Positions 18,903 to 27,598 of a DNA stretch of 64,000 bases are shown here, one piece after another (positions within the stretch are counted from its first letter, which is position 1; every line of letters starts with the position of its first letter). A program made the position numbers and the translations under genes. The notes under the pieces were generated by a model. That model saw nothing but the letters and a program-made list of their open reading frames with translations, searched no databases and had not been told where the DNA came from. The DNA lies in contig NZ_CP053904.1 in assembly GCF_013256425.1 (NCBI RefSeq), positions 496,001 through 560,000 of the forward strand, written 5' to 3'. This stretch comes from Hymenobacter sp. BRD67 (GTDB lineage: Bacteria; Bacteroidota; Bacteroidia; Cytophagales; Hymenobacteraceae).

Positions 18903-19472
18903 ATGACCGACGATAAACATATGAATCCCGACGAACAGCCGCTGAATGACACTACTGCCGAGCACGCTGCCGGCGAGCAGGATTTTTCTGCCGTGGGTGC
19001 TACCCCCGGAGCGGGGGCTTCGGAAGGAGCCAGCCGCGCCGAAACTGAGCTGGCCGACCTCAAAGACAAGTACCTGCGCCTGGCGGCCGAGTTTGAGAAC
19101 TACAAGCGCCGCACCGCTAAGGAGCGCACCGACCTCTTCAAAACTGCCAACCAGGAGCTGATGGTGGCGCTGCTGCCCGTGCTTGACGATTTTGACCGGG
19201 CTCGCCAGCACACGCAGGGCACGCAAGACCCGGCCGCGCTGCAAAATGCGCTCGACATTACCTATAATAAGCTTAGCAAAACCTTGCAGCAGAAGGGTTT
19301 GGCCGCAATGGATGTGAAGGGCGGCGACTTCGACGCTGAGCTGCACGAGGCCATCACGCAAATTCCGGCACCGAGCGACGATTTGCGCGGCAAGATTGTT
19401 GACGAGATTGAAAAAGGCTATTATCTGGGCGATAAGGTTATTCGCCACGCCAAAGTGGTGTTAGGTCAATAG
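18903..19472 (+). CDS. grpE: Nucleotide exchange factor GrpE
   Basis: A 190-residue co-chaperone that releases ADP from DnaK. After an acidic, low-complexity N-terminus (residues 1-50) a long coiled coil begins at AETELADLKDKYLRLAAEFENYKRR, followed by the C-terminal beta domain with ELHEAITQIPA and the family ending GYYLGDKVIRHAKVVLG. ATG 18903 is preferred; the upstream frame to 18798 codes an unrelated basic stretch, and ATG 18921 is an alternative. dnaJ follows 71 bp downstream, forming a grpE-dnaJ unit; dnaK is not in the window. Confidence 0.93.
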   Translation: MTDDKHMNPDEQPLNDTTAEHAAGEQDFSAVGATPGAGASEGASRAETELADLKDKYLRLAAEFENYKRRTAKERTDLFKTANQELMVALLPVLDDFDRARQHTQGTQDPAALQNALDITYNKLSKTLQQKGLAAMDVKGGDFDAELHEAITQIPAPSDDLRGKIVDEIEKGYYLGDKVIRHAKVVLGQ

Positions 19473-19543
19473 GAAGAGAACTATCAAAAAGACCGTCAGG
19501 CTGCGACAAGCGCAACCTGGCGGTCAACATGCATTAAGCAGCA

Positions 19544-20682
19544 ATGGCAACCAAGCGCGATTATTACGAAGTATTAGGAATAGCCAAGAATGCGGAGGGC
19601 GACGTCATAAAGTCGGCCTACCGCAAGATGGCTATTAAATATCATCCTGATAAAAACCCCGACGACCCTTCGGCCGAGGACAAGTTTAAGGAAGCTGCTG
19701 AGGCGTACGAAGTGCTGTCGGACGCCGATAAGCGGGCGCGCTACGACCGGTTTGGCCACCAGGGCTTGGGCGGCGGAGGCGGCCACGCCCAGAACATGGA
19801 GGATATTTTCTCGCAGTTCGGCGACATTTTCGGCGGGGGCGGGGGCTTCGAGGGCTTTTTCGGGGCGGGCGCGGCCAGAGCCGGCGCGTCAAGAAGGGCT
19901 CCAATCTGCGCATCAAGCTCAAGCTTGACCTGGAGGAAATTGCCAACGGCGTGGAGAAGAAAATCAAGGTGAAGCGCTACGTAGCCTGCCAGCCGTGCAG
20001 CGGCACCGGCGCCAAAAACGGCACCGAGCTGAAAACCTGCGCCACCTGCCAGGGCAGCGGCCAGACCAAGCGCGTGGTCAATACCATGCTCGGCCAGATG
20101 GTGAGCGCCAGCACTTGCCCTACCTGCAATGGCGAAGGCAAAACTATTTCGGCTACCTGCGACGTGTGCAAGGGCGAAGGCCGCCAGCTGAACGAGGAAG
20201 TGATTCCGATTAACATTCCGGCCGGCGTTGCCAACGATATGCAGCTGAGTATGAGTGGGAAAGGTAACTTCCCCGAGCGCGGTGGCGTACCCGGCGACCT
20301 GCTTATTCAGATTGAGGAGGAGCCGCACGAATTCCTCAAGCGCGATGGCAACAATATCATGTTTGAGCAATATATCTCGTTCGTGGATGCGGCGCTGGGC
20401 GCGAGCCTGGAGGTGCCTACCATTGAGGGCAAGGTGAAAATCAAAGTGGACCCCGGCACCCAGCCCGGCAAAATCCTGCGGCTGCGCGGCAAGGGCATCA
20501 AAGACCTTAATGGCTACGGCCGGGGCGACCAGCTCATTCACCTCAATGTGTGGACGCCCAAGAGCGTGAGCAACCAGGAGCGCGAGTTGCTGGAGAAGCT
20601 GCGCGACTCGGACAACTTTACGCCGCACCCTGGCAAGAACGAGAAAGGCTTCTTTGAGAAAGTAAAGGAGTATTTCCAATAA
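19544..20682 (+). CDS. dnaJ: Chaperone DnaJ, interrupted by an apparent one-base deletion
   Basis: The J domain is intact (YHPDKNP with H34-P35-D36) followed by a Gly/Phe-rich segment. Near 19862-19865 the frame is lost in a GGGG run: adding one G lets the glycine-rich linker continue into [20 protein letters not shown] and then the four CxxCxGxG zinc motifs ([32 protein letters not shown]) and the substrate-binding C-terminal domain. Restored, the protein has 379 residues, normal for DnaJ. Without repair the first frame ends at 19972. Because the rest is perfectly conserved, a sequencing error is more likely than a pseudogene. Confidence 0.9.
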
Positions 20683-20831
20683 GTCCGAACTGCGGATTTA
20701 TTGGATTTTGTAGACGGAGCAAATTCAGTTAGAAAGGCCACCCAAATGGGTGGCCTTTTCTAGTTTAGCGCGCATTATGTATTGACATCGACCTCAAAAT
20801 CCGATAAATCCGATAAATCCGCGGTTCAGAC
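20683..20831. repeat. Diverged inverted repeat with ATCCGATAA units around the dnaJ terminator
   Basis: The arm 20683-20709 (GTCCGAACTGCGGATTTATTG...) is the complement, with a few changes and one missing unit, of 20796-20831, which holds the repeated unit ATCCGATAA twice and ends GCGGTTCAGAC. Related CGGATTTA-type repeats are widespread between genes in Bacteroidota. The terminator of dnaJ lies inside. Confidence 0.6.
20731..20764 (+). terminator. Rho-independent terminator after dnaJ
   Basis: AGAAAGGCCACCC pairs with GGGTGGCCTTTTC across a 4-base AAAT loop, followed by T-rich sequence. It lies about 50 bp after the dnaJ stop. Confidence 0.85.
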
Positions 20832-20885
20832 AGTAATGCCTGGCTGCCTTCGGCGATATACCTTTCCGAAACCGCTACCCCGAAC

Positions 20886-21401
20886 ATGAGCGCTGCCCCG
20901 TCTGCCGATTTTCTGGCTGCCCTGCACGACTACCAGCCGCTGGTGCGGCGGGTGTGCCGGCTCTATTGCCAGGATGCTGACGACCGGCAGGACTTGTTTC
21001 AGGAAATCGTGCTGCAGCTGTGGCGGGCCTGGCCGCGCTACGTGCCGCAACCCGACGCCAAGCTCAGCACCTGGCTTTACCGCATTGCGCTGAACGTGGC
21101 TATCAGTAATCTGCGCCAGCGTACGCGCCGGCCGGCGCAGGTGGATGTGGAAGGCGAAGCCTGGCACCTGGCCCAGCCTAGTGAAGGCCATGCTTACGAG
21201 CCGGAGGAAACGGCGGCGCTCTACCGCGCTATCGACCGCCTTTCGGATGTGGACAAGGCTTTTGTGCTGCTTTATCTGGAAGACCGGCCTTATGACGAGA
21301 TGGCCGACATTCTGGGTATTACGCAGAATAACGTGCGGGTAAAAATGCACCGCGTGCAGGAGCGTCTTCGCCGCCTGCTAATGTCTCCAATAAATTGTTA
21401 A
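20886..21401 (+). CDS. ECF-type RNA polymerase sigma factor
   Basis: A 171-residue sigma-70-family protein. Region 2 (about 15-85) contains DRQDLFQEIVLQLWRAWPRY and LSTWLYRIALNVAISNLRQ, which bind core polymerase and the -10 element; region 4 (about 115-165) contains the helix-turn-helix PYDEMADILGITQNNVRVKMHRVQERL. The next gene, 12 bp downstream, codes a four-helix membrane protein that could hold it inactive. ECF factors of this shape usually control envelope or stress genes. No autoregulatory promoter can be named from sequence alone. Confidence 0.9.
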   Translation: MSAAPSADFLAALHDYQPLVRRVCRLYCQDADDRQDLFQEIVLQLWRAWPRYVPQPDAKLSTWLYRIALNVAISNLRQRTRRPAQVDVEGEAWHLAQPSEGHAYEPEETAALYRAIDRLSDVDKAFVLLYLEDRPYDEMADILGITQNNVRVKMHRVQERLRRLLMSPINC

Positions 21402-21413
21402 TCAACTAGCAAC

Positions 21414-22052
21414 ATGGAACTTGACGACCTTCGCTATCACTGGCGAAAAGCTGACGAGCCGCCGGCTGAGCCATTAGCCCGGATGCTGCAGAAAAGCCAG
21501 ACCCGGCAATCGAGCAGCCTCCTGAAGCAGATGCGTCGCAACGTGTGGCTGGAAATAACTATAGTGCCTGTGCTGGCTCTACTAGGTCTGCTGGTGCTGA
21601 TAGCGCAGCATGATTCGGGGCTGGTGGCAGGCTATTCGGTACTGATGGGAAGCATTTTGGTGCTTTCCGGAATCCTGTACTATCGTCAAATCAAGTTGCT
21701 AAAGCAGACGATGCGAACTGACCTAAGCGTGCGGACGCACTTGCAGTTTGCGTGCGTAGCGCTGCGGCAGCTGCTGCACCTCTACTACCGTCTGACGTTT
21801 TATACCGGGCCAGTTACACTTCTGGCGCTACTAGGCTACCTGGTTAGCCGGGAGCTGAGCCGGCCCGCCGGCCCGCACTGGGCTGCCTTGGGCTTAGTAG
21901 CCAGTGTGATACTGGTGACAGGCGTGGTGGTGCAGATTGGAGTAGTGTATGCTACGCGCTGGTTTTTGCAGCGCCTCTACGGCCGGCACCTCGACCGCCT
22001 CGAAAACCAGCTGCGGGAGTTGGATGAGCAGGCACCAGCCAGCGCAGGCTAA
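21414..22052 (+). CDS. Four-helix membrane protein beside an ECF sigma factor
   Basis: A 212-residue protein. The first 45 residues are soluble (MELDDLRYHWRKADEPPAEP...), followed by two hydrophobic helices near 47-70 and 73-92, a polar linker, and two more near 130-148 and 160-180, with a charged tail. It starts 12 bp after the sigma gene and is surely co-transcribed. The topology, with a small N-terminal cytoplasmic part and membrane anchor, fits a non-canonical anti-sigma factor, but I see no zinc-binding ZAS motif. The role as an anti-sigma factor is inferred from position. Confidence 0.65.
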   Translation: MELDDLRYHWRKADEPPAEPLARMLQKSQTRQSSSLLKQMRRNVWLEITIVPVLALLGLLVLIAQHDSGLVAGYSVLMGSILVLSGILYYRQIKLLKQTMRTDLSVRTHLQFACVALRQLLHLYYRLTFYTGPVTLLALLGYLVSRELSRPAGPHWAALGLVASVILVTGVVVQIGVVYATRWFLQRLYGRHLDRLENQLRELDEQAPASAG

Positions 22053-22183
22053 CCAGCCTTCCCATTCAGCGCCGATTTTCACCGCTTAGGGCCTGGTCCT
22101 GACCGCTTGACGCATTTGCGGGGGCGTCAATGCTGGCAGTGGCTATATTTACTTCCACACACTTTCTTTCACCACTTTTCATT

Positions 22184-23134
22184 ATGCAACAAGTCAACTC
22201 CCAGCCCATTCTGGAAGTGCGCGACGTTCGCAAGCACTACGCCGCGCACACTGCCCTCGACGGCGTGAGCCTGTCGGTGCCCGAGCGCAGCATCTTCGGG
22301 CTGCTCGGCCCCAACGGCGCGGGTAAAACCTCACTTATCCGCATCATCACCCAGATAACGGGGGCCGACTCGGGCGAAATTCTGTTTCGGGGAGAGCGGC
22401 TGAATCCCAGCCACATCGGCCAGATTGGCTACCTGCCCGAAGAGCGCGGGCTTTATAAGAAAATGAAAGTGGGGGAGCAGCTGCTCTACCTGGCTCGTTT
22501 GCGGGGCCTGAGCCGCGCCGATGCCGTGCAGCGCATTAAAAAATGGCTTACGCGCTTTGAAATCAAAGAATGGGCTGAAAAGAACGTGGAAGACCTTAGC
22601 AAAGGCATGCAGCAGAAGGTGCAGTTCATTGCGACCGTATTGCACGAGCCCAGCCTGATTATTCTCGACGAGCCATTCACGGGCTTCGACCCGATTAACG
22701 CCAACCTGATTAAGGACGAGATTATCCGGCTGAAGGAGGAAGGGGCGGCCATTATCTTCTCGACGCACCGCATGGAATCGGTAGAGGAAATGTGCGACAG
22801 TATTGCGCTTATTAACCGTTCGCGCAAGGTGCTTGACGGCCCGGTTGGCACTATCCGCAACCAATTCAAAACCAATACTTACGAGGTGGAGGGGCAGGGC
22901 CAGCTGGTAGTAGCACACCCCGATTTTGAGGTGATAGAGCAAAAGACGCGGGAGAATGACCACTTCTACGCGCGCATTCAGCTGCACGCCGGTACCCGGC
23001 CCAATGACCTGCTGCGCTTTCTCATTGGCCAGGTGCAGGTGCAGTCCTTCCGCGAGCAGATTCCGAGCATCAACGAGATATTCATCCGACGGGTGCGCGA
23101 AACCATGCCCGAAACGTTGCAGGTAGCTGCCTGA
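22184..23134 (+). CDS. ABC transporter ATP-binding protein, NatA-like
   Basis: A 316-residue ATPase. Walker A GPNGAGKTS (about 42-50), signature LSKGMQQK, Walker B LIILDEPFTGFDP and the H-loop STHR are intact. About 80 residues after the nucleotide-binding domain form the DUF4162-type C-terminal region common in ABC-2 exporters. ATG 22184 is used; an upstream frame to 22130 adds an implausible hydrophobic stretch. The membrane subunit follows at 23253, separated by a palindromic repeat. The pair resembles NatAB, linked in Bacillus to Na+ export, but the substrate is not shown here. Confidence 0.9.
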   Translation: MQQVNSQPILEVRDVRKHYAAHTALDGVSLSVPERSIFGLLGPNGAGKTSLIRIITQITGADSGEILFRGERLNPSHIGQIGYLPEERGLYKKMKVGEQLLYLARLRGLSRADAVQRIKKWLTRFEIKEWAEKNVEDLSKGMQQKVQFIATVLHEPSLIILDEPFTGFDPINANLIKDEIIRLKEEGAAIIFSTHRMESVEEMCDSIALINRSRKVLDGPVGTIRNQFKTNTYEVEGQGQLVVAHPDFEVIEQKTRENDHFYARIQLHAGTRPNDLLRFLIGQVQVQSFREQIPSINEIFIRRVRETMPETLQVAA

Positions 23135-23143
23135 AATTAATCC

Positions 23144-23247
23144 GTCATCTGAGGAACGAAGCATCTACTCACGGCGGCGTTCATCAGGCTTACTAACCCC
23201 AGCAGTGCGGGCGTGATAAGGTCTTTCACTGCGTTCAGGATGATAAC
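23144..23247. repeat. Diverged palindromic repeat between transporter genes
   Basis: The ends are GTCATCTGAGGAACGAAGC on the left and, on the other strand, GTTATCATCCTGAACGCAG on the right. Both recall one family of GTCATCCTGA-type interspersed repeats, but they no longer pair well. The body between them (ACTCACGGCGGCGTTCATC...) shows no coding sign. Compare 14819-14919 and 24665-24778. Confidence 0.55.
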
Positions 23248-23252
23248 CCATT

Positions 23253-24655
23253 ATGGATTCTAAATTTTTACTTGTCGCCCAGCGCGAATACATTACGCGG
23301 GTTCGTAAGCGCGCTTTTATCGTGCTCACGCTGCTCGTGCCCCTGCTCATTGCCGGCTTCGGGCTCTTTATCGGTAAAATTGTGCAGTCGGACGAAACCA
23401 CTGAAATTGTGGATGTGCGCGACGATAGCGGCCTGGGCATTGCCAGTAGGCTGGTATCAACGCCGCAGCTAAAGTTTCAGAACGTGAGCGGCTCGCTGGC
23501 CGAGGCCAAGCAACGCTTTCAGCAGCAAAAGCACGCCGGCTTGCTATACCTGCCCGCCGGGCTGAGCGAAAACGACCCGCAGGGGGTGCAGTTTTTTGGT
23601 AAAGGCAATATCAGTCTCAACAAGGAGGACCGGGTGAAAACTGCCCTCACCAATGCCTTCGCCGAGCTGAAAATGCAGAAATCGGGCCTCACTCAAACCC
23701 AGCTCGACCAACTGCGGGCTAAAGTGCCGCTCAACTCGGTGAGCGTGGATGAGTCTGGTAAGGAGAAGGATAGTAATTCGGGGTAACCACGGGCATCGCT
23801 TCAGCGCTCGCCGTGCTTATCTACTTTTTTATCTTTCTGTACGGCGTCCAGATTATGCGCGGAGTAGGGGAGGAGAAGTCGAGCCGAATAATGGAAGTTA
23901 TGCTATCGTCGGTGAAGCCCTTTGACCTGATGATGGGCAAAATCGTAGGCGTGGCGGCGGTCGGGCTCACGCAGTTTCTGCTCTGGGGGCTGCTCTCGTG
24001 GGGCGCTACCAGCGTGCTAGTGCCTTTGCTAATGGACCACGACCAGCCCGCTAAAACCGAGATGGCGGCTGCGCCCGCTGGCCCGGCTACTCCGGAAAGC
24101 GCTGTAGCAACCAACTCCGACGCGTCGGCTATTGCAACCGGGGCCGCCGCCTCTGCCGACCAGATGAATCCGGCAAAGCGCTCAGGAGCCGTCGGTAATT
24201 TGTTTGATATGTTGCATAAGCTGAATATTCCAATCGGGACGATAGTCGTTGGTTTTATCATTTATTTCCTGGGGGGTTACCTGCTGTACGGTGCCTTATT
24301 TGGCGCAGTTGGCGCAGCCGTCGACGACCAGACCGATACCCAGCAGTTTATGTTTCCGATAACTATGCCGCTGATTTTGAGCTACATAGTTGGTTTTTCG
24401 GTTATCCTGCGTAATCCCGATGGGCCGGTAGCCTTCTGGATGTCGATGATACCCTTCACTTCCCCTGTAGCGATGGTCATCCGCCTACCGTTTGGAGTGC
24501 CGACGTGGCAGCTGGCGTTGTCGGTGGGGCTACTCATTCTGGGTTTTATTGGCACGGTATGGGTAGCCGCCCGCATCTACCGCGTAGGTATTCTGATGTA
24601 TGGCAAGAAAGTGACGTATAAGGAGTTGTCGAAGTGGATGTTTTACAAGGGATAG
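23253..24655 (+). CDS. ABC-2 type exporter permease, NatB-like, interrupted by an apparent one-base deletion
   Basis: The N-terminal part has a cytoplasmic start, a first membrane helix (FIVLTLLVPLLIAGFGLFIG) and a large periplasmic loop. At 23780-23783 the frame stops (SNSG then TAA) in a GGGG run; with a fifth G it reads on as SGVTTGIASALAVLIYFFIF and continues to 24655 with five further helices and the conserved EEKSSRIMEVMLSSVKPF motif of ABC-2 permeases. Restored length is 467 residues. A second peculiarity is an Ala/Pro-rich insert near the middle (AAAPAGPATPES). It partners the ATPase upstream. Confidence 0.88.
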
Positions 24656-24664
24656 GTATTCTTA

Positions 24665-24778
24665 CTTAAAAAGCACGTCATGCTGACCGACGCGAAGCAT
24701 CTTGCCTGGTTCGTTGGTTAGTGCTTCAGCGATTCGGATAAGATGCTTCGCCTTGGTCAGCATGACGTGCTTTTTAAG
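24665..24778. repeat. Long palindrome (CGTCATGCTGA family)
   Basis: Arms 24665-24688 and 24755-24778 are perfectly complementary over 24 bp (CTTAAAAAGCACGTCATGCTGACC) and pairing continues inward through GCGAAGCATCTT/AAGATGCTTCGC. It lies between the permease stop and the ChaN-like gene and carries T runs at both ends, so it might also end transcription in both directions. It shares ACGTCATGCTGA with the element at 14819. Confidence 0.88.
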
Positions 24779-24789
24779 TGTACTTTCCA

Positions 24790-25689
24790 ATGAGGCTTTC
24801 CCAGAAAATTAGGCTCGGCTTACTACTGCTGCCACTGCTGTTACTGCTGGCCTTCGCGCCAGCCGGCGACCGCCCTGCCTACCGCTTATTCACCAGCCAG
24901 GGGCAGGTAGCCGACTATGACCAGATGGTCGCGCAATTGGCGCAGGCCGATGTGGTGTTATTTGGCGAGCAGCACAATGACCCGATTGCGCACTGGCTGG
25001 AATTGCAGCTAGCCAAAGACTTAGCCAAAGCCAAAGGTGCTGGCAAGCTGGTGCTCGGCCTCGAAATGTTTGAGCGCGATGTGCAGCCGCTGGTGACGCA
25101 ATACGCCGCCGGCACGCTGTCCGACTCGGCCTTTGAGCGCCAGAGCCGACCCTGGCCCAACTACGCCACCGATTATCGCCCGCTGCTGCAGTTTGCACAG
25201 GGCGAGCATATCCCCGTTATTGGTACCAATGCTCCGCGGCCGTTTGCCCACGCCGTGGCGCAAAGCAGTCTCAAAGCCCTCGATAAGCTGCTTGTAATCG
25301 ACCGCACGTTGCTCGCGCCGCTGCCCCTGCAGGTTAACTATGAGCTGCCGGGCTATAAGAACATGGCTGCCATGTTTGGTGGCGACAGCAAGGCCCACGG
25401 CGGTGGGGCCGCCAATATTATTCAGGCGCAGGCGCTAAAAGACGCTACGATGGCCTACTTCATTCAGCGCAGCCTGGCACCGGGCCAAACGATGCTGCAT
25501 CTCAACGGCTCGTACCATTCTGACCACCACGATGGCATTGTAGCGTACCTGCGCCAGTATGCGCCCGAATTGCGCATTAAAACGCTAAGCGTAGTGACAC
25601 AAAGCCAGTTGCAGCAGCTGGATAAGGGCAATATAGCAGTAGGCGACTACATAGTGGTAGTGCCCGAAGACATGACCAAAACGTATTAA
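24790..25689 (+). CDS. ChaN-family heme-binding-like protein (DUF399)
   Basis: A 299-residue protein with an N-terminal hydrophobic segment (LGLLLLPLLLLLAFA) that acts as signal or anchor; I see no clear lipobox cysteine. The family motif VVLFGEQHNDPIAHW holds the conserved histidines, and GSYHSDHHDGIVAYLR near residue 245 holds a second His-rich cluster. ChaN-type proteins are iron-regulated and bind heme. The start ATG 24790 is just past the palindrome; GTG 24778 would overlap it. Its stop overlaps the convergent COG4705-like gene by 4 bp. Confidence 0.8.
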   Translation: MRLSQKIRLGLLLLPLLLLLAFAPAGDRPAYRLFTSQGQVADYDQMVAQLAQADVVLFGEQHNDPIAHWLELQLAKDLAKAKGAGKLVLGLEMFERDVQPLVTQYAAGTLSDSAFERQSRPWPNYATDYRPLLQFAQGEHIPVIGTNAPRPFAHAVAQSSLKALDKLLVIDRTLLAPLPLQVNYELPGYKNMAAMFGGDSKAHGGGAANIIQAQALKDATMAYFIQRSLAPGQTMLHLNGSYHSDHHDGIVAYLRQYAPELRIKTLSVVTQSQLQQLDKGNIAVGDYIVVVPEDMTKTY

Positions 25690-26445
25690 CTAAAGCGGTC
25701 GGGCTCGGTGCTGGTCGCGGCGGGGCGTCGGTGCTGAATGGTCGTGTACACAATTAATCCCACCAGGATAGCGAGCAGAATCAGCGAAGAGCCTTTGGTG
25801 CCAAAGCCCAGGCCATGCTTTTCTACTGGCTTGGTGAGCAGGTCGCCAAAAGTAGCCCCAAAGGGCCGCGTGAGCACGAAGGCAATCCAGAAGAGCAGTA
25901 CCGACGATATTTTGGTAAAGTAATGAGCCAGAATACTAAGCCAATAAGGCTGACGATAAGCAAGGCGCCGCCCCGAAGCCCAGGCCCGAGTCGTCGGCCA
26001 GGAAGTCGCCCAGCGCCGTGCCCAGCGTATTGGAAAACAGGATGGCCGTCCAGTAGAAGAGCTCGCCCCGGCGGCTGGTGATGTCACTTACCGACAGCGA
26101 CTTCTCCGTTATTCGCCACAGGCCCAGCACGACTATCAGAATCGTAATCAGAATAGCTGTACCGGTGGCATAGCCGAGCCCGAGGGTACGGTCCATGTAG
26201 TCAGACATGGTGGTGCCGGCCGTGCTGGTAGCCAGAATCACGGCCCAGTACAGCGCCGGAATGTAGCGTTTGGCGGCCAGCTGCCCCAGCAGTGTGACCA
26301 GAAAGAACCCGATAAATAGCAGCGAACTGATAGCGTAGCCTACGTTCAGGGTCTGGGCCAGCAGGTCGCCGCCCGTTTCGCCGAGCGTAGTGGCGCAGAT
26401 TTTCATTATCCAGAACAGCAGGGTGACCTCAGGTATTTTTTTCAT
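25686..26445 (-). CDS. COG4705-like membrane protein, with two apparent frameshifts
   Basis: The product begins MKKIPEVTLLFWIMKICATTLGETGGD and is built from repeated units of two helices with a loop such as SNTLGTALGDFLADDSGLGF, the pattern of the COG4705 membrane family (function unknown). The first frame ends at 25936 after GLGFGAAP. A one-base deletion in the GGGG run near 25980 and another near 25935-25945 must be corrected to reach the frame that codes HYFTKISSVLLFWIAFVL and the third loop FGATFGDLLTKPVEKHGL. Restored length is about 253 residues. ATG 26445 begins the homologous region, so the extension to 26481 is not used. Confidence 0.75.
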
Positions 26446-26611
26446 GGATAGCAGGAAACAGCCGTTCGGTGGCAAAAGCACCCTTTCAGGAACTGCCTGG
26501 GCTCATACGAATAAGGTGATAAGCAGGCAAGCATAGTGACTGATTCTGAATGCAATCTGAGCAAAGCCAGCTTTCCGGCATGTAGGCCAACATCGGCGCT
26601 GCCCGGCGCGT

Positions 26612-27400
26612 ATGCGGACATTTATTCGCGCCGCCATGATTTTCTACCGCTTTCTATCCGTAGGTCGTCAGCTCTGGCCCCGGCTCCGCTCATTGGTGCT
26701 GGGGTTGGTGCTGGGCGTACTGCTACCGTGGCTGGTATTTATCCGGCTGGCCCGCGAGGTTTGGGAAGGGGAAGGGCTGCCCGGCGACCATTTTATCCTG
26801 GAGTTTCTGCACGCGCACAGCAGCCATACTCAGGATAAGCTGGCCCTTCTGCTAGCGCAGCTGGGCGGGCCAATCGGCGCCTCAGTGCTGGCGGGTAGCA
26901 TACTGCTGGGGCTGGGGCTGGCGCACCAGCGCCGGGCGTTTAGCTTTTTCAGCCTAGCCGTAATCGGGGCCGAAGTGCTCAACATCGCTGCCAAATACCT
27001 GGTGGCCCGTACCCGGCCCGACCTCTGGGTATCGTTAACTCCCCTTACCTCCTATAGCTTTCCCAGTGGGCACTCAATGGCTGCGGCCGCGCTATCGGCC
27101 GCGCTGGGTTTTATGCTCTGGCGCACGCAGGTGCGCTGGCTGGCGATAGGGCTGGGTTGCTTCTGGGCGCTGATTATGGGCTGGTCGCGCCTCTACTTGG
27201 GCGTGCACTACCCCTCCGATGTACTGGCTGGCTGGGTAGGTTCGGTAGGCTGGGTGGGTGGATTGCACAGCCTATTTGCCCGCCAATACCGCGAGCTGCG
27301 GGCCGCCTGGGGCGAGGTCCGGCTATACTGGCACGGGGCGGCGGCGCAGGCATTAGCACGCGATGATGCGCCGGCTGGCATGGATCCGCAGCAGCAGTAG
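26612..27400 (+). CDS. PAP2-superfamily lipid phosphatase
   Basis: A 262-residue membrane protein with about five helices. All three phosphatase motifs are visible: KYLVARTRP, PSGHS, and SRLYLGVHYPSD. Enzymes of this type remove phosphate from phosphatidate, undecaprenyl pyrophosphate or phosphatidylglycerol phosphate at the outer face of the inner membrane. The third motif histidine and aspartate are in place, so it should be active. It is transcribed away from the COG4705-like gene, with 166 bp between that holds nothing else I can identify. The substrate is open. Confidence 0.88.
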   Translation: MRTFIRAAMIFYRFLSVGRQLWPRLRSLVLGLVLGVLLPWLVFIRLAREVWEGEGLPGDHFILEFLHAHSSHTQDKLALLLAQLGGPIGASVLAGSILLGLGLAHQRRAFSFFSLAVIGAEVLNIAAKYLVARTRPDLWVSLTPLTSYSFPSGHSMAAAALSAALGFMLWRTQVRWLAIGLGCFWALIMGWSRLYLGVHYPSDVLAGWVGSVGWVGGLHSLFARQYRELRAAWGEVRLYWHGAAAQALARDDAPAGMDPQQQ

Positions 27401-27439
27401 CCGTTGCGTTATGCTTACAATCAGGTAGGCAGCCACTGC

Positions 27440-27586
27440 TTATGCAGTGCCATCACCCTGTCGCACACTGCCTGGGTCGGCAGGCCGGGCTGATCGGCCG
27501 GGGCGGGCCGAAAAGAGAAAATACCAGAGCACGAAGCCAGTGAGGGTCAGACCGACGAGCGTTACCAGAATGGCAGTAGTATCCAT
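27440..27586 (-). CDS. Small single-helix membrane protein after the copper ATPase
   Basis: A 48-codon ORF starting 12 bp after the ATPase stop, same strand: MDTTAILVTLVGLTLTGFVL then WYFLFSARPG and a polar tail. One helix with a short charged end and the position recall CcoS, which follows the CcoI copper ATPase in cbb3-oxidase loci, but the CcoS RSGQFDDL-like motif is absent. One extra base in the CCCC run after the helix would give another tail ending at 27421 (QAVCDRVMALHKQWLPT), so the C-terminus is uncertain given the indels elsewhere in the region. Confidence 0.5.
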   Translation of the reverse strand: MDTTAILVTLVGLTLTGFVLWYFLFSARPGRSARPADPGSVRQGDGTA

Positions 27587-27598
27587 TTTGTGAGGCCG

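Noticed and set aside
19862..19972. Programmed ribosomal frameshift in dnaJ
   Set aside because: No slippery heptamer or downstream structure is evident, and the same defect recurs in seven unrelated genes.
27440..27586. CcoS annotation for the small membrane protein
   Set aside because: Position fits but the CcoS motif RSGQFDDL is absent.
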